From: Streptomyces musisoli
Lineage (GTDB): Bacteria > Actinomycetota > Actinomycetes > Streptomycetales > Streptomycetaceae
Direction of reading: 5' to 3'
Length of the DNA: 64,000 bases
Assembly (NCBI RefSeq): GCF_016741855.1
Contig: NZ_JAERRH010000017.1
Span: 62,001-126,000, forward strand
Shown: piece after piece, positions 42,517 through 51,964 of the stretch
Numbering within the stretch: position 1 is the first letter of the stretch
Layout: every line of letters begins with the position of its first letter
Translations under genes and position numbers: made by a program
Notes under the pieces: generated by a model
What the model saw: the letters and a program-made list of their open reading frames with translations, nothing else
The model's database searches: none
Told to the model about the DNA's origin: nothing

Positions 42517-43401
42517 ATGGCACGCCCGTTCCGTTTCGGAGTCAACCTGCTCACGTCGGCGCCCGCCGCCGAGTGGCGCGCCAAGTGCCGTCGCGCCGAG
42601 GAGCTGGGCTACGACGTGATCCTCGTCCCCGACCACCTCGGGATGGTCGCGCCGTTCCCCGCGCTGGTCGCCGCTGCGGAGGCGACCGAACGGCCGCGGC
42701 TCGGCACGTTCGTGCTGAACGCCGGCTTCTGGAACCCGGCGTTGCTGGCCCGGGAGGTGGCGGCCACGGACGCGCTGACCGGCGGCCGGCTCGAACTCGG
42801 CCTCGGCACCGGGTACGTGCGGGCGGAGCACGAGGCGGCGGGGCTGCCGTACGGTTCGCCGCGCGAACGGGTCGACCATCTGCGGCGGACGGTGCGGGAG
42901 CTGGAGCGGCTGCTCGGCTCCGCGGACCACGAGCCGCGTCCGGCCCAGTCCCGGGTGCCGGTGCTGATCGGCGCCAACGGCGACCGGATGCTGCGCCTGA
43001 CCGCCGAGCACGCGGACATCGCGGCCTTCACCGGGGCCCGGCCGGGGAACACGCCCGGCACCCTGGAGCCGCTCCGCGCCGACGAGCTGGACGAGCGCGT
43101 GGCCCGGTACCACGCGGCGGCGGACCGGGCGGAGCCCGCCGAGCTGAACCTGCTGATCCAGCTGGTGGCCGTCACCGACGATCCGGAGCCGGTGCTGAAG
43201 CCGCTGCTGGAGCGGCAGCCCGCGCTGACCCCGGACGAGGCGCAGGCCCTGCCCCTCGTGCTGGCCGGTCCACTGGAGGAGGTCGTGGCGAAGGTGCGGG
43301 CACAGCGCGAGCGCTTCGGGTTCTCGTACCTGACCGTGCTGGAGCCGTTCATGGAGGCGTTCGCGCCAGTCATGGAGCGGCTGCGCGAGGAGTCCGCATG
43401 A
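42517..43401 (+). CDS. LLM-class F420-dependent oxidoreductase
   Basis: A luciferase-like TIM-barrel protein of 294 residues, close to the mycobacterial F420 subfamily starting with RPFRFGVN. Features: ELGYDVILVPDHLG, LGTFVLNAGFWNP, GGRLELGLGTGYV and a C-terminal FGFSYLTVLEPFMEAFAPV. Uses reduced F420 (family knowledge); the substrate is unknown. ATG at 42517 with GAGGAGAG; the open frame upstream runs through the tandem repeats and is not coding. Confidence 0.9.
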   Translation: MARPFRFGVNLLTSAPAAEWRAKCRRAEELGYDVILVPDHLGMVAPFPALVAAAEATERPRLGTFVLNAGFWNPALLAREVAATDALTGGRLELGLGTGYVRAEHEAAGLPYGSPRERVDHLRRTVRELERLLGSADHEPRPAQSRVPVLIGANGDRMLRLTAEHADIAAFTGARPGNTPGTLEPLRADELDERVARYHAAADRAEPAELNLLIQLVAVTDDPEPVLKPLLERQPALTPDEAQALPLVLAGPLEEVVAKVRAQRERFGFSYLTVLEPFMEAFAPVMERLREESA

Positions 43402-43447
43402 CGGAATTCCCCGCGCCGCGCGACCTGGTCGTGATCACGATGACGGC

Positions 43448-43873
43448 ATGACCGAACTGCGTGTACGCGCCGCCGTCCCCGCCGACCTCGACGCCGTCCT
43501 CGCCTTCTGGAAGACGGCCGCCGAGGGGACGAGCATCAGCGACGACCGCGCCGGGGTGGAGCGGCTGGTCGCCCGCGACGCCGAGGCGCTGATCCTCGCC
43601 GAGACCGCGGGCGAACTGGTGGGCACGGTGATCGCCGGCTTCGACGGCTGGCGGTGCCATCTGTACCGGCTCGCGGTGCATCCGGAGCGGCGGCGGCAGG
43701 GCGTCGGCTCGGCCCTGCTGGCCGCCGCCGAGGACCGTTTCGTACGGCTCGGCGGACGCCGGGCGGACGCGATGGTGCTGGTCCGCAACGAGAGGGCGCA
43801 CCACGCCTGGCGCTCGGCCGGCTACGGGCCGGAGGAGCACTGGCGGCGCTGGGTGAAGCCGCTCACCGACTGA
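43448..43873 (+). CDS. GNAT-family N-acetyltransferase
   Basis: A 141-residue acetyltransferase with the acetyl-CoA pyrophosphate loop in RLAVHPERRRQGVGSALL and the C-terminal NERAHHAWRSAGYGPE. Substrate not predictable. It is 46 bases downstream of the F420-type oxidoreductase gene and likely cotranscribed. Confidence 0.88.
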   Translation: MTELRVRAAVPADLDAVLAFWKTAAEGTSISDDRAGVERLVARDAEALILAETAGELVGTVIAGFDGWRCHLYRLAVHPERRRQGVGSALLAAAEDRFVRLGGRRADAMVLVRNERAHHAWRSAGYGPEEHWRRWVKPLTD

Positions 43874-43936
43874 CCGGGGCGGCCGGAAACCGGAGAACCC
43901 AACCCCCTGGGACCACCGGCCACGGCGAGACGGAAC

Positions 43937-44036
43937 GACGGCCGGGACCGAAGGACATCCGGGACCGAGGACATCCGGGACCGAAGGACGGCCGGGACCG
44001 AAGGACGGCCGGAGCGGAGGACGGCCGGGAACGGAG
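43937..44036. repeat. Tandem array of 16-17-base units
   Basis: Six units of the form GACGGCCGGGACCGAAG or GACATCCGGGACCGAG begin at 43937, 43954, 43970, 43987, 44004 and 44020. The array fills most of the gap between the GNAT gene and the CNNM genes; a promoter for the latter may lie at 44040-44100, where the composition drops in GC. Confidence 0.85.
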
Positions 44037-44191
44037 TCACTCCGGAACCTTTCTTTGCCCATCCTTTACCATTGTGGGAGCACTCGGCCCTCTATGAAAG
44101 GTTGTGAGCGTCCGCCCATGGGCGAGCCTCCCGGTACGCGACACCGCGCGCACTCCCCTGCCCTGCCCGATCATGGGACGGGGGTGACCCG

Positions 44192-45553
44192 ATGACCGAA
44201 GTGCTCCTCCTTCTGGTGGCGATCCTGCTGTCGCTGGCCTGCGGCGCCTTCGTGGCGGCGGAGTTCTCGCTGACCACGGTCGGCCGCGGCGAGCTGGAGC
44301 GGGCCGCCGAACGCGGCGAGCGCGGCGCCGCGGGCGCCCTGAAGGCCGTACGGAACCTGACCTTCCAGCTCTCCGGCGCCCAGCTCGGCATCACCGTCAC
44401 CAACCTGGTGGTCGGCATGCTCGCCGAGCCGTCGATCGCCAAGCTGCTCGCCGGGCCGTTCCAGGCGATGGGTCTGTCGCAGACCACGGCGAACTCGGTG
44501 GCACTGGTGCTGGGCACGGCCCTGTCGACGGTGTTCCTGATGGTCGTCGGCGAGCTGGTGCCGAAGAACTGGGCGATCTCCTCGCCGCTGGCCGTGGCCA
44601 GGCGGGTGGGCAACGCGCAGCGCTTGTTCAGCGCGGCCTTCCGGCCCTTCATCACCCACCTGAACAACACGGCCAACCGTTTCGTGCGCCGGCTCGGCAT
44701 CGAACCGGCCGAGGAACTGGCCTCCGCGCGCGGCCCCCAGGAGCTGGCCGCGCTCGCACGGCACTCCGCCAAACAGGGCGCGCTGGAGGCGGACACCGCC
44801 GAACTGTTCGTCCGGACCCTGAACCTGGCCGACCTCACGGCCGAGAACGTGATGACACCGCGCGTCCAGGTCATCGCCCTGGACATGCAGGCGACCTGCG
44901 AGGACGTCGCCAATGCCACCCGGGCCACCGGTCTGTCCCGGTTCCCGGTCTACCGGGGCAGCCTGGACGCGGTCGTCGGGACCGCCCACATCAAGGACGT
45001 CCTGGCCGTCCCCGCCGACCAGCGACCGCACCGCACGGTCGCCCAGGTGATGCGCGAGCCGCTCCTGGTGCCCGAGTCCCTGACCGTGGACCGCCTGCTG
45101 GACCGGCTCTCCGGCAGGCGCACCATGGCCGTCGTCATCGACGAGTACGGCGGCACGGCCGGCGTGGCCACCCTGGAGGACATCGTGGAGGAGGTCGTCG
45201 GCGAGGTGCGGGACGAGCACGATCCGCACGAGACGCCCGACCTCGCCTCCGCAGGCGCGGACGAGCGGGGCCGGGCGCTGTACTCGGCGGACGGCGCCGC
45301 CCGCACCGACCAGCTCGCGCGCGTGGGCCTGCGGGTGCCCGAGGGCCCGTACGAGACGCTGGCCGGCCTGGTCGCCACCGAACTGGGCCGGATACCCGCC
45401 GTCGGGGACAGCGTCCAGGTGGCCGGCTGGCGGCTGGACGTCGTCGACGCCTCGGGCCGACGGGCCGCCCGGGTGCTGCTGCACGCACCGCTGGACGACG
45501 AACGGGCCGACGGGGCCGACGGGGCCCGCGGGACGCGGGAGGGGACGCGATGA
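44192..45553 (+). CDS. CNNM/CorC-type membrane protein with CBS domains (first)
   Basis: A 453-residue HlyC/CorC-family protein. DUF21/CNNM membrane domain (about 1-200, three to four hydrophobic segments, LGTALSTVFLMVVGELVPKN), two CBS motifs (about 215-335, VMTPRVQVIALDM, MAVVIDEYGGTAGVATLEDI) and a C-terminal CorC/HlyC domain (about 350-435). The family is linked to magnesium or cobalt handling. Overlaps the next gene by ATGA. Confidence 0.92.
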   Translation: MTEVLLLLVAILLSLACGAFVAAEFSLTTVGRGELERAAERGERGAAGALKAVRNLTFQLSGAQLGITVTNLVVGMLAEPSIAKLLAGPFQAMGLSQTTANSVALVLGTALSTVFLMVVGELVPKNWAISSPLAVARRVGNAQRLFSAAFRPFITHLNNTANRFVRRLGIEPAEELASARGPQELAALARHSAKQGALEADTAELFVRTLNLADLTAENVMTPRVQVIALDMQATCEDVANATRATGLSRFPVYRGSLDAVVGTAHIKDVLAVPADQRPHRTVAQVMREPLLVPESLTVDRLLDRLSGRRTMAVVIDEYGGTAGVATLEDIVEEVVGEVRDEHDPHETPDLASAGADERGRALYSADGAARTDQLARVGLRVPEGPYETLAGLVATELGRIPAVGDSVQVAGWRLDVVDASGRRAARVLLHAPLDDERADGADGARGTREGTR

Positions 45554-46569
45554 CCACCGTACAGCTGCTGATCGGTCTGGCGACCCTCGTCGTCAACGCC
45601 TTCTTCGTGGGCGCGGAGTTCGCGCTGATCTCCGTGCGCCGCTCGCAGATCGAGCCGCCGGCCCAGGAGGGCGACCGCCGCGCGCGCAGCGTGCTGTGGG
45701 GACTGGAGCACGTGTCCGCGCTGCTGGCCGCCGCCCAGCTCGGCATCACGCTGTGCACGCTGGTGCTTGGCGTGGTCGCCGAGCCGGCGATCGCGCACCT
45801 GCTGGAGCCGGTGTTCCACGCCGTGGGCGTGCCCGCGAGCGCCGGTCACGTCGTGTCCTTCGTGATCGCGCTGACCCTCGCCACCTATCTGCACATGCTG
45901 CTCGGCGAGATGGTCCCGAAGAACATCGCGCTCGCCGAACCGGTGCGCAGCGCACTGCTGCTCGGCCCGCCGCTGGTCGCGCTGGCCCGGGCACTGCGGC
46001 CGGTGATCTTCTCGATCAACGCCTTCGCGAACGGGCTGCTGAAGCTGCTGCGTGTCGAGGCGAAGGGCGAGGTCGCGGCCACCTTCACGGACACGGAACT
46101 CGCCGAGATCGTCAAGGACGCCAGCGAGGCGGGCCTGATCGACGACCGGGCGCAGGAGCGGCTGCACGACGCCCTGGAGCTGGGCAGCCGGCCGGTGCGG
46201 GACGTGGTCGTACCGCTTCAGAAAGTCGTCTACGCGCGCATGGGGGTCACCCCGGAGCAGCTGGAGCGGCTGTCTGCCGATTCGGGCTTCTCCCGGTTCC
46301 CGGTGGTCGACACCGGCCGCCGGATCGTGGGTTACCTGCACGTCAAGGACGCCCTCGACGCCTCGCCGCGGGACGTGCCGTTCCGGCTGCGGGACATGCG
46401 GGCCATCGCGCGCGTGCGGGCGGGGACGCCGCTGGACGACGTGCTCACCGCGATGCGGGCCGGCCGGACGCACCTCGCGGCCGTGCTCGGCGACGACGGG
46501 CGGCTGGCGGGCCTGGTGACCATGGAGGACGTGCTGCGGGAGCTGTTCGGCCAGCCGGCTCCGGGGTGA
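45550..46569 (+). CDS. CNNM/CorC-type membrane protein with CBS domains (second)
   Basis: A 339-residue paralogue of the preceding gene. CNNM domain (LVVNAFFVGAEFALISVRRS, HMLLGEMVPKNIALAEPV) and a CBS pair (about 210-330, ending VTMEDVLRELFGQ), but no C-terminal CorC domain. Tandem pairs of a long and a short form are frequent in actinomycetes, and coupled translation suggests a heteromer. Confidence 0.92.
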   Translation: MTTVQLLIGLATLVVNAFFVGAEFALISVRRSQIEPPAQEGDRRARSVLWGLEHVSALLAAAQLGITLCTLVLGVVAEPAIAHLLEPVFHAVGVPASAGHVVSFVIALTLATYLHMLLGEMVPKNIALAEPVRSALLLGPPLVALARALRPVIFSINAFANGLLKLLRVEAKGEVAATFTDTELAEIVKDASEAGLIDDRAQERLHDALELGSRPVRDVVVPLQKVVYARMGVTPEQLERLSADSGFSRFPVVDTGRRIVGYLHVKDALDASPRDVPFRLRDMRAIARVRAGTPLDDVLTAMRAGRTHLAAVLGDDGRLAGLVTMEDVLRELFGQPAPG

Positions 46570-46635
46570 TGACGCCCTGGGGTTTGCGGGGTGACCGACC
46601 GCTGGGTATGGAGCCGGGATACCATCGTCCTCGCC

Positions 46636-47424
46636 ATGCAGACGAATCCCACATCTCCCCCGTACACCAGCCTGGTCGCGGTCGGCGACTCCTTCACCGA
46701 GGGCATGTCGGACCTGCTTCCCGACGGCTCCTACCGGGGCTGGGCGGATGTCCTCGCCGCGCGGATGGCCGCCGGCACGCCCGGGTTCCGGTACGCCAAC
46801 CTCGCCGTGCGCGGGAAGCTGATCGGGCAGATCGTCGACGAGCAGGTGCCGACGGCCGCGGCCATGAACGCCGACGTCGTCACCCTGGTCGGCGGGCTCA
46901 ACGACACCCTGCGCCCCAAGTGCGACATGGTCCGGGTCCGGGACCTGCTCACCGAGGCCGTGGAACGGCTGGCGCCCTCCTGCGGGCAGCTGGTGCTGAT
47001 GCGCAGCCCCGGCCGCCAGGGCCCGGTGCTGGAGCGGTTCCGGCCGCGCATGGAGGAGCTGTTCGCCTGCGTGGACGAGCTGGCCGGCAAGCACGGCGCC
47101 CTGGTGGTCGACCTGTACGGGGCGCCCTCGCTGGCCGACCCCCGGCTGTGGGACGTGGACCGGCTGCACCTGACGGCGGAGGGGCACCGCCGGGTCGCCG
47201 AGGCGGTGTGGCAGACGCTCGGGTACGAGCCGGAGGACGCCGAGTGGCACGTGCCGATGGCGGCCACCCTCCCGCCCGGCTGGATGAGCCGGCGGGTCGC
47301 GGACGCGCGGTTCGCCCGGCAGCACCTCCTCCCCTGGATAGGCCGGCGCCTGACCGGCCGCTCCTCGGGCGACGGCCTCCCGCCGAAGCGCCCGGAGCTG
47401 CTGCCGTACGAGGGCCCGGCGTAG
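46636..47424 (+). CDS. SGNH/GDSL hydrolase
   Basis: A 262-residue esterase/lipase-like enzyme without signal peptide. Block I GDSFTEGMSD holds the serine nucleophile, GGLNDTL is block III, and DRLHLTAEGHRR supplies the Asp-His pair. ATG at 46636. Substrate unknown; actinomycete relatives are cytoplasmic. Confidence 0.9.
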   Translation: MQTNPTSPPYTSLVAVGDSFTEGMSDLLPDGSYRGWADVLAARMAAGTPGFRYANLAVRGKLIGQIVDEQVPTAAAMNADVVTLVGGLNDTLRPKCDMVRVRDLLTEAVERLAPSCGQLVLMRSPGRQGPVLERFRPRMEELFACVDELAGKHGALVVDLYGAPSLADPRLWDVDRLHLTAEGHRRVAEAVWQTLGYEPEDAEWHVPMAATLPPGWMSRRVADARFARQHLLPWIGRRLTGRSSGDGLPPKRPELLPYEGPA

Positions 47425-47724
47425 CCGCACGGTGATGACCACCCGCGTGACCGGCGTCCGGGGCCGGATCCACGGGTTCGGCCCCCGGCTCGAGCACGCC
47501 CCGGCCGACGTGGTGCGGGAAGCCGACCGAGACGGAGGAACCGGCCGAGGCGAAGAGCCGGCCGAGGCGGAAGAGCCGGGCGAGGCGGAGGGCCGGCGGC
47601 CGTGGGGGAGGGCGGCCGGCGGCGGGGTTTTCGGCGCCGCGGCCGGGGTGACCGGCGTCTCGTAGCTTCCGCCGAACCCACCCATGGCGCTGGCCTGCAC
47701 GAATCGCCAGTAAACTCTGGACAC
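47425..47724. other. Spacer upstream of purB
   Basis: Three hundred bases, very GC-rich, with repeated GCCGAGGCG-like units around 47535-47600. No credible gene on either strand. The purB promoter (TAAACT at 47711-47716) lies at its end. Confidence 0.45.
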
Positions 47725-49167
47725 GTGACTTCTGCGCCCGCCAAGCCCCGCATCCCGAACGTCCTCGCCGGACGCTACGCCTCCGCCGAGCTCGCCACGC
47801 TCTGGTCCCCCGAGCAGAAGGTGAAGCTGGAGCGGCAGCTCTGGCTCGCCGTGCTGCGGGCCCAGAAGGACCTCGGCATCGACGTGCCGGACGAGGCGAT
47901 CGCCGACTACGAGCGCGTTCTCGACACCGTCGACCTGGCCTCGATCGCCGAGCGCGAGAAGGTCACCCGGCACGACGTGAAGGCCCGCATCGAGGAGTTC
48001 AACGACCTCGCCGGGCACGAGCACGTGCACAAGGGCATGACCTCGCGCGACCTCACCGAGAACGTCGAGCAGCTCCAGATCCGGCTGTCGCTCGAGCTGA
48101 TGCGCGACCGTACGGTGGCCGTCCTCGCCCGCCTGGGCAAGCTCTCGGGCGAGTACGCCGAGCTGGTCATGGCCGGCCGCTCGCACAACGTGGCCGCGCA
48201 GGCCACGACCCTCGGCAAGCGTTTCGCGACCGCCGCCGACGAGCTGCTCGTGGCGTACGGCCGCGTCGAGGAGCTGCTGGGCCGCTACCCGCTGCGCGGC
48301 ATCAAGGGCCCGGTCGGCACCGCGCAGGACATGCTGGACCTGCTGGGCGGCGACGCGGCGAAGCTGGCGGAGCTGGAGGACCGGATCGCCCGGCACCTGG
48401 GCTTCGCCCAGGCGTTCACCTCGGTCGGCCAGGTCTACCCGCGCTCGCTGGACTACGAGGTCGTGACCGCCCTGGTGCAGCTGGCGGCGGCGCCGTCCTC
48501 GCTGGCCAAGACGATCCGGCTGATGGCCGGGCACGAGCTGGTCACCGAGGGCTTCAAGCCGGGCCAGGTCGGCTCCTCGGCCATGCCGCACAAGATGAAC
48601 ACCCGTTCCTGCGAGCGCGTCAACGGCCTCATGGTCATCCTGCGCGGCTACGCCTCGATGACCGGCGAGCTGGCGGGCGACCAGTGGAACGAGGGCGACG
48701 TGTCCTGCTCGGTGGTCCGCCGGGTGGCCCTCCCCGACGCCTTCTTCGCCCTGGACGGCCTCCTGGAGACGTTCCTGACGGTCCTCGACGAGTTCGGTGC
48801 CTTCCCGGCCGTCGTCGCCCGCGAGCTGGACCGCTACCTGCCGTTCCTCGCCACCACCAAGGTGCTGATGGGCGCCGTGCGGGCCGGCGTCGGCCGCGAG
48901 GTCGCGCACGAGGCGATCAAGGAGAACGCGGTCGCCACCGCGCTGGCGATGCGCGAGCAGGGCGCCGAGCGCAACGACCTGCTCGACAAGCTCGCCGCCG
49001 ACGGGCGCCTGCCGCTCGACCGTGAGCAGCTGGCGTCCCTGATGGCCGACAAGCTCTCCTTCACCGGTGCCGCCGCCGACCAGGTCGGCGTGGTCGTCGG
49101 CCGGATCGAGGACATCGTCAAGCGGCACCCGGAGGCCGCCGGCTACACGCCCGGGGCGATCCTCTGA
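47725..49167 (+). CDS. purB: Adenylosuccinate lyase
   Basis: Purine-synthesis enzyme acting on SAICAR and adenylosuccinate, 480 residues. MTSRDLTENVEQLQ, the AGRSHNVAAQATTLGKR segment with the catalytic His, and fumarase-superfamily signature GSSAMPHKMNT are present. GTG at 47725. The putative -10 TAAACT ends only 8 bases before the GTG and no ribosome site is seen, so the mRNA is probably leaderless. Confidence 0.96.
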   Translation: MTSAPAKPRIPNVLAGRYASAELATLWSPEQKVKLERQLWLAVLRAQKDLGIDVPDEAIADYERVLDTVDLASIAEREKVTRHDVKARIEEFNDLAGHEHVHKGMTSRDLTENVEQLQIRLSLELMRDRTVAVLARLGKLSGEYAELVMAGRSHNVAAQATTLGKRFATAADELLVAYGRVEELLGRYPLRGIKGPVGTAQDMLDLLGGDAAKLAELEDRIARHLGFAQAFTSVGQVYPRSLDYEVVTALVQLAAAPSSLAKTIRLMAGHELVTEGFKPGQVGSSAMPHKMNTRSCERVNGLMVILRGYASMTGELAGDQWNEGDVSCSVVRRVALPDAFFALDGLLETFLTVLDEFGAFPAVVARELDRYLPFLATTKVLMGAVRAGVGREVAHEAIKENAVATALAMREQGAERNDLLDKLAADGRLPLDREQLASLMADKLSFTGAAADQVGVVVGRIEDIVKRHPEAAGYTPGAIL

Positions 49168-49247
49168 CCGGCACGCCCCGCACCCCTCGCACAGCCCGCT
49201 TCACCCAGGCGGAGCTGGAGGCCGCCCGCGACCGCCTCGTCCCCGAC

Positions 49248-49778
49248 GTGGTCGCGGACGGCCTCCGCGTGCTGTTCAGCGGCATCAACCCGGGCCTGAT
49301 GACGGCGGCGACGGGCCACCACTTCGCCCGCCCCGGCAACCGGTTCTGGCCGGTGCTGCACCTGTCCGGCTTCACGCCCCGGCTGCTGAAGCCGGCCGAG
49401 CAGGGGGAACTGCCGGCGTACGGGCTCGGCATCACCAACGTGGTGGCCCGGGCGACCGCGCGGGCGGACGAGCTGACCGCGGAGGAGTACGCCGAGGGCG
49501 GCCGGCTGCTGACCGAGAAGGTGACGCGGCTGCGGCCGAGGTGGCTGGCGGTCGTCGGCGTCACCGCGTACCGCGCCGCCTTCGCCGACCGGACGGCCCG
49601 GATCGGCCCGCAGGAGCGGACGATCGGGGAATCCCGGGTGTGGGTGCTGCCCAACCCCAGCGGCCTGAACGCCCACTGGACCACGGCCACCATGGCGGAG
49701 GAGTTCGCCCGGTTGCGCGAGGCGGCGGACGCCGACGGTCACGGCGGATCGGCCGACGTCACTATCCCCAGCAGCTGA
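49248..49778 (+). CDS. mug: Mug-type G/U mismatch DNA glycosylase
   Basis: Uracil/thymine glycosylase for G:U and G:T mispairs, 176 residues from GTG. LFSGINPGL (catalytic Asn in GINPG), FARPGNRFWPVL, GITNVVARAT and VLPNPSGLNAH match E. coli Mug. The coding frame stays open upstream with family-like FTQAELEAARDRLVPDVV and no ATG, GTG or TTG, so the true start may be a CTG at 49164 overlapping the purB stop. Its 3' end overlaps the next gene on the opposite strand by 40 bases. Confidence 0.88.
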   Translation: MVADGLRVLFSGINPGLMTAATGHHFARPGNRFWPVLHLSGFTPRLLKPAEQGELPAYGLGITNVVARATARADELTAEEYAEGGRLLTEKVTRLRPRWLAVVGVTAYRAAFADRTARIGPQERTIGESRVWVLPNPSGLNAHWTTATMAEEFARLREAADADGHGGSADVTIPSS

Positions 49779-50182
49779 CAGGGCAGTTCCCGGTCCCACC
49801 GGGAGACGCCCAGGGCCACCCACCGGCCCGCCCCGGGCACCCGCCACAACTGCACGTCCGGAACATGACCACTGAGACCGGCCCAGGGCTCCTCCATGTC
49901 CTCGCCTCCCAGGGACCGGTCGAGCACGCTGTACAGGCTGACGTGCTGGGGGCTCCCCCACCGCTCGCCGAGCCGCTCGGCGAGACCGTCCCGGTCGGCC
50001 TCGTACTGCGCCTCCGTCTCGTCCCGCGCGCTGCCGTCGCCCTCCCGGAAGTCCTCGCTCGTCCGTAAAGCGGCTATGTGGTAGCCGGGCCCGCTCTCGC
50101 CGTACTCCGTCCTGCCGTGCGCCGCCGGGAACTCCCGTGCGCACAGCAGGTCGATGAGGCTCAGGCACTCCACGATGTCCAT
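49739..50182 (-). CDS. Hypothetical protein
   Basis: A 147-residue acidic soluble protein of no recognised family (MDIVECLSLIDLLC, then HIAALRTSEDFREGD and WVALGVSRWDRELPCQL). Codon usage is normal for the window, which supports it as real. Its stop lies inside the 3' end of the glycosylase gene on the other strand. Upstream ribosome site is weak. Confidence 0.65.
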   Translation of the reverse strand: MDIVECLSLIDLLCAREFPAAHGRTEYGESGPGYHIAALRTSEDFREGDGSARDETEAQYEADRDGLAERLGERWGSPQHVSLYSVLDRSLGGEDMEEPWAGLSGHVPDVQLWRVPGAGRWVALGVSRWDRELPCQLLGIVTSADPP

Positions 50183-50223
50183 GAGAGCCAGTAAAGCGGG
50201 CACCACTGACAACTGGCGGCCTG

Positions 50224-50934
50224 TCAGGCGTCCCTGCGGGCCAGGCTCCAGCCGCCCGCGAGCAGGGCCGCCGCCGCCCACAGCGCGCTCACCGCGAGCC
50301 CGCTCCACGGGCCCAGCGTGCCCTCCCAGCTGCTGTGCAGGGCCACTTGGCCGGCCCGGTCGGGGAGGTAGTCGGCGACACCCGCGGACAGGTCTCCGAT
50401 GACGAAGGAGACGATCAGCAGGAACGGGACCAGCACGGAGAGGGTCGCGACCCCGCTGCGCAGCACGGTCGCGAGTCCGGCGGCGAACAGGGCCATCAGC
50501 GTCAGGTGCAGGCCGCAGCCGACGGCGCCGCGCAGTCCCTCGGCCCAGCCGGGCGCGGACGCGCCGAGGACCGCCCGGCCCGCCAGGAGCGTGACGCACC
50601 CGGTGAGCAGTCCGGCGGCCAGCGCCGGCAGCGCGATCGCCGTCGCCTTCGCGGCGAACCAGCGTCTCCGGTCGGGGACCGCCGACAGCGTCAGGCGCAG
50701 CGCACCGCCGCGGAACTCGGCCGAGACCGCCGTCGTACCGAAGGCGACGGCGGCGACCTGCCCGAAGTTGATGCCGAAGAAAGCCGAGAAAAGCCGGTCG
50801 GAGTCGTCGGCGTCGGCTGCGCCGAGCGCGGAGAACGCGGCGGTGACCACGACCATCGCGGCGAGGGCCGCCGGCAGGGAACGCAGCGTCCGGATCTTGA
50901 TCCACTCGGCGTGGAGCGCGGGTGCGAAGGACAT
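50224..50934 (-). CDS. ABC-2-type transporter permease
   Basis: A 236-residue membrane protein with six hydrophobic segments: ALHAEWIKIRTLRSLPAALA start, AVAFGTTAVSAEFRGGALRLTL, ALPALAAGLLTGCVTLLAG and FLLIVSFVIGDLSAG. This is the compact ABC-2 permease of CcmA/DrrB-like exporters. Second gene of the unit, 2 bases after its ATPase, next to a two-component system that may control it. Confidence 0.88.
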   Translation of the reverse strand: MSFAPALHAEWIKIRTLRSLPAALAAMVVVTAAFSALGAADADDSDRLFSAFFGINFGQVAAVAFGTTAVSAEFRGGALRLTLSAVPDRRRWFAAKATAIALPALAAGLLTGCVTLLAGRAVLGASAPGWAEGLRGAVGCGLHLTLMALFAAGLATVLRSGVATLSVLVPFLLIVSFVIGDLSAGVADYLPDRAGQVALHSSWEGTLGPWSGLAVSALWAAAALLAGGWSLARRDA

Positions 50935-50936
50935 GG

Positions 50937-51857
50937 TCAGACCTCCTGGGGCTGTGCGGTGAACTCGGTCTCGGCCGCCGTCAGATCGAGGTACGCCTCC
51001 TCCAAGGTGGCCTCCCGGGTGGCGAGTTCCAGGACGGGGACGCCCGCCTCGGACATCAGCCGGCCGAGGTCGTCCCCGCGCGCGTGCCGCACGGTCCAGG
51101 TGCCGTCCTCGTCGCGGGAGGCGTCGTGGCCGTGCCGGGCCAGGAGGTCGGCGAGGGCGGCGGGCTCGGTGGTGCGGATGCGGACGTGGGGCTGCACGCG
51201 TGCGTGGATGAACTCCCGCACCGGTGTGTCGGCGAGCAGCCGGCCCCGGCCGAGGATCAGCAGGTGGTCGGCGAACGCAGCGGTCTCCCCCATGAGGTGG
51301 CTGGAGACCAGGACCGTGCGGCCCTCCGCGGCCAGCCGGCGCAGCAGCGCTCGGATCCAGACGATGCCCTCGGGGTCGAGGCCGTTGGCGGGTTCGTCGA
51401 GCAGGACGACCTCGGGGTCGCCGAGCAGGGCGGCGGCGATGCCGAGCCGCTGGCGCATGCCGAGGGAGTACGTCCGCACCCGGCGCCGCGCCACGGCGGT
51501 CAGGCCGGTCTCCTCCAAGGCGGCGTCGACCCGGCGGGCCGGGATGCGGTTGCTCGCGGCGAGGGCCAGCAGGTGACCGCGGGCGGTGCGGGAGCCGTGC
51601 GCGGCGCGGGCGTCGAGCAGGGCGCCCACCCGGCGCAGCGGGTCGCGGAGCCTCGGGTACGCCGTGCCGCCGATGGTGGCGGTGCCGGCGGTGGCGCGGT
51701 CGAGGCCGAGGACGAGGCGGAAGGTGGTGGACTTGCCGGCGCCGTTGGGGCCGAGGAAGCCGGTGACCCGGCCGGGCCGGACGTCGAAGGTGAGGCCGTC
51801 CACGGCCCGTCGGCCACCGTACTCCTTGGTGAGGTCTCGTACGTCGATGCTGGTCAT
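50937..51857 (-). CDS. ABC transporter ATP-binding protein (CcmA/DrrA type)
   Basis: A 306-residue ATPase. Walker A GPNGAGKST, signature YSLGMRQRLGIA, Walker B VVLLDEPANGLDPEG and VLVSSHLMGE (switch His). A C-terminal 80-residue extension resembles DrrA-type exporters. Divergent from the histidine kinase gene; the 107-base gap contains CTCCCCC/GGGGGAG inverted repeats that may be regulatory. Confidence 0.93.
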   Translation of the reverse strand: MTSIDVRDLTKEYGGRRAVDGLTFDVRPGRVTGFLGPNGAGKSTTFRLVLGLDRATAGTATIGGTAYPRLRDPLRRVGALLDARAAHGSRTARGHLLALAASNRIPARRVDAALEETGLTAVARRRVRTYSLGMRQRLGIAAALLGDPEVVLLDEPANGLDPEGIVWIRALLRRLAAEGRTVLVSSHLMGETAAFADHLLILGRGRLLADTPVREFIHARVQPHVRIRTTEPAALADLLARHGHDASRDEDGTWTVRHARGDDLGRLMSEAGVPVLELATREATLEEAYLDLTAAETEFTAQPQEV

Positions 51858-51964
51858 GGCAACAGCGTGGCCGTTGGGGCGCGTTCTCTCCTCCCCCGCC
51901 GGTGGAGATCGGCTCCCCCGTGCGGGGGAGGGTCGTCGTCGGTGCCGGCTGCGACGATGAGGTC

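Noticed and set aside
47432..47665. Small gene upstream of purB on either strand
   Set aside because: Low-complexity Gly/Ala/Glu or Pro/Ser products from repeated GCCGAGGCG sequence; no support for translation.
44950..49128. Very long minus-strand open frame of about 1,390 codons across CNNM, SGNH and purB genes
   Set aside because: It runs antisense to four well-supported genes; stop-free antisense frames are a normal effect of GC-rich third positions, and the product is low-complexity.
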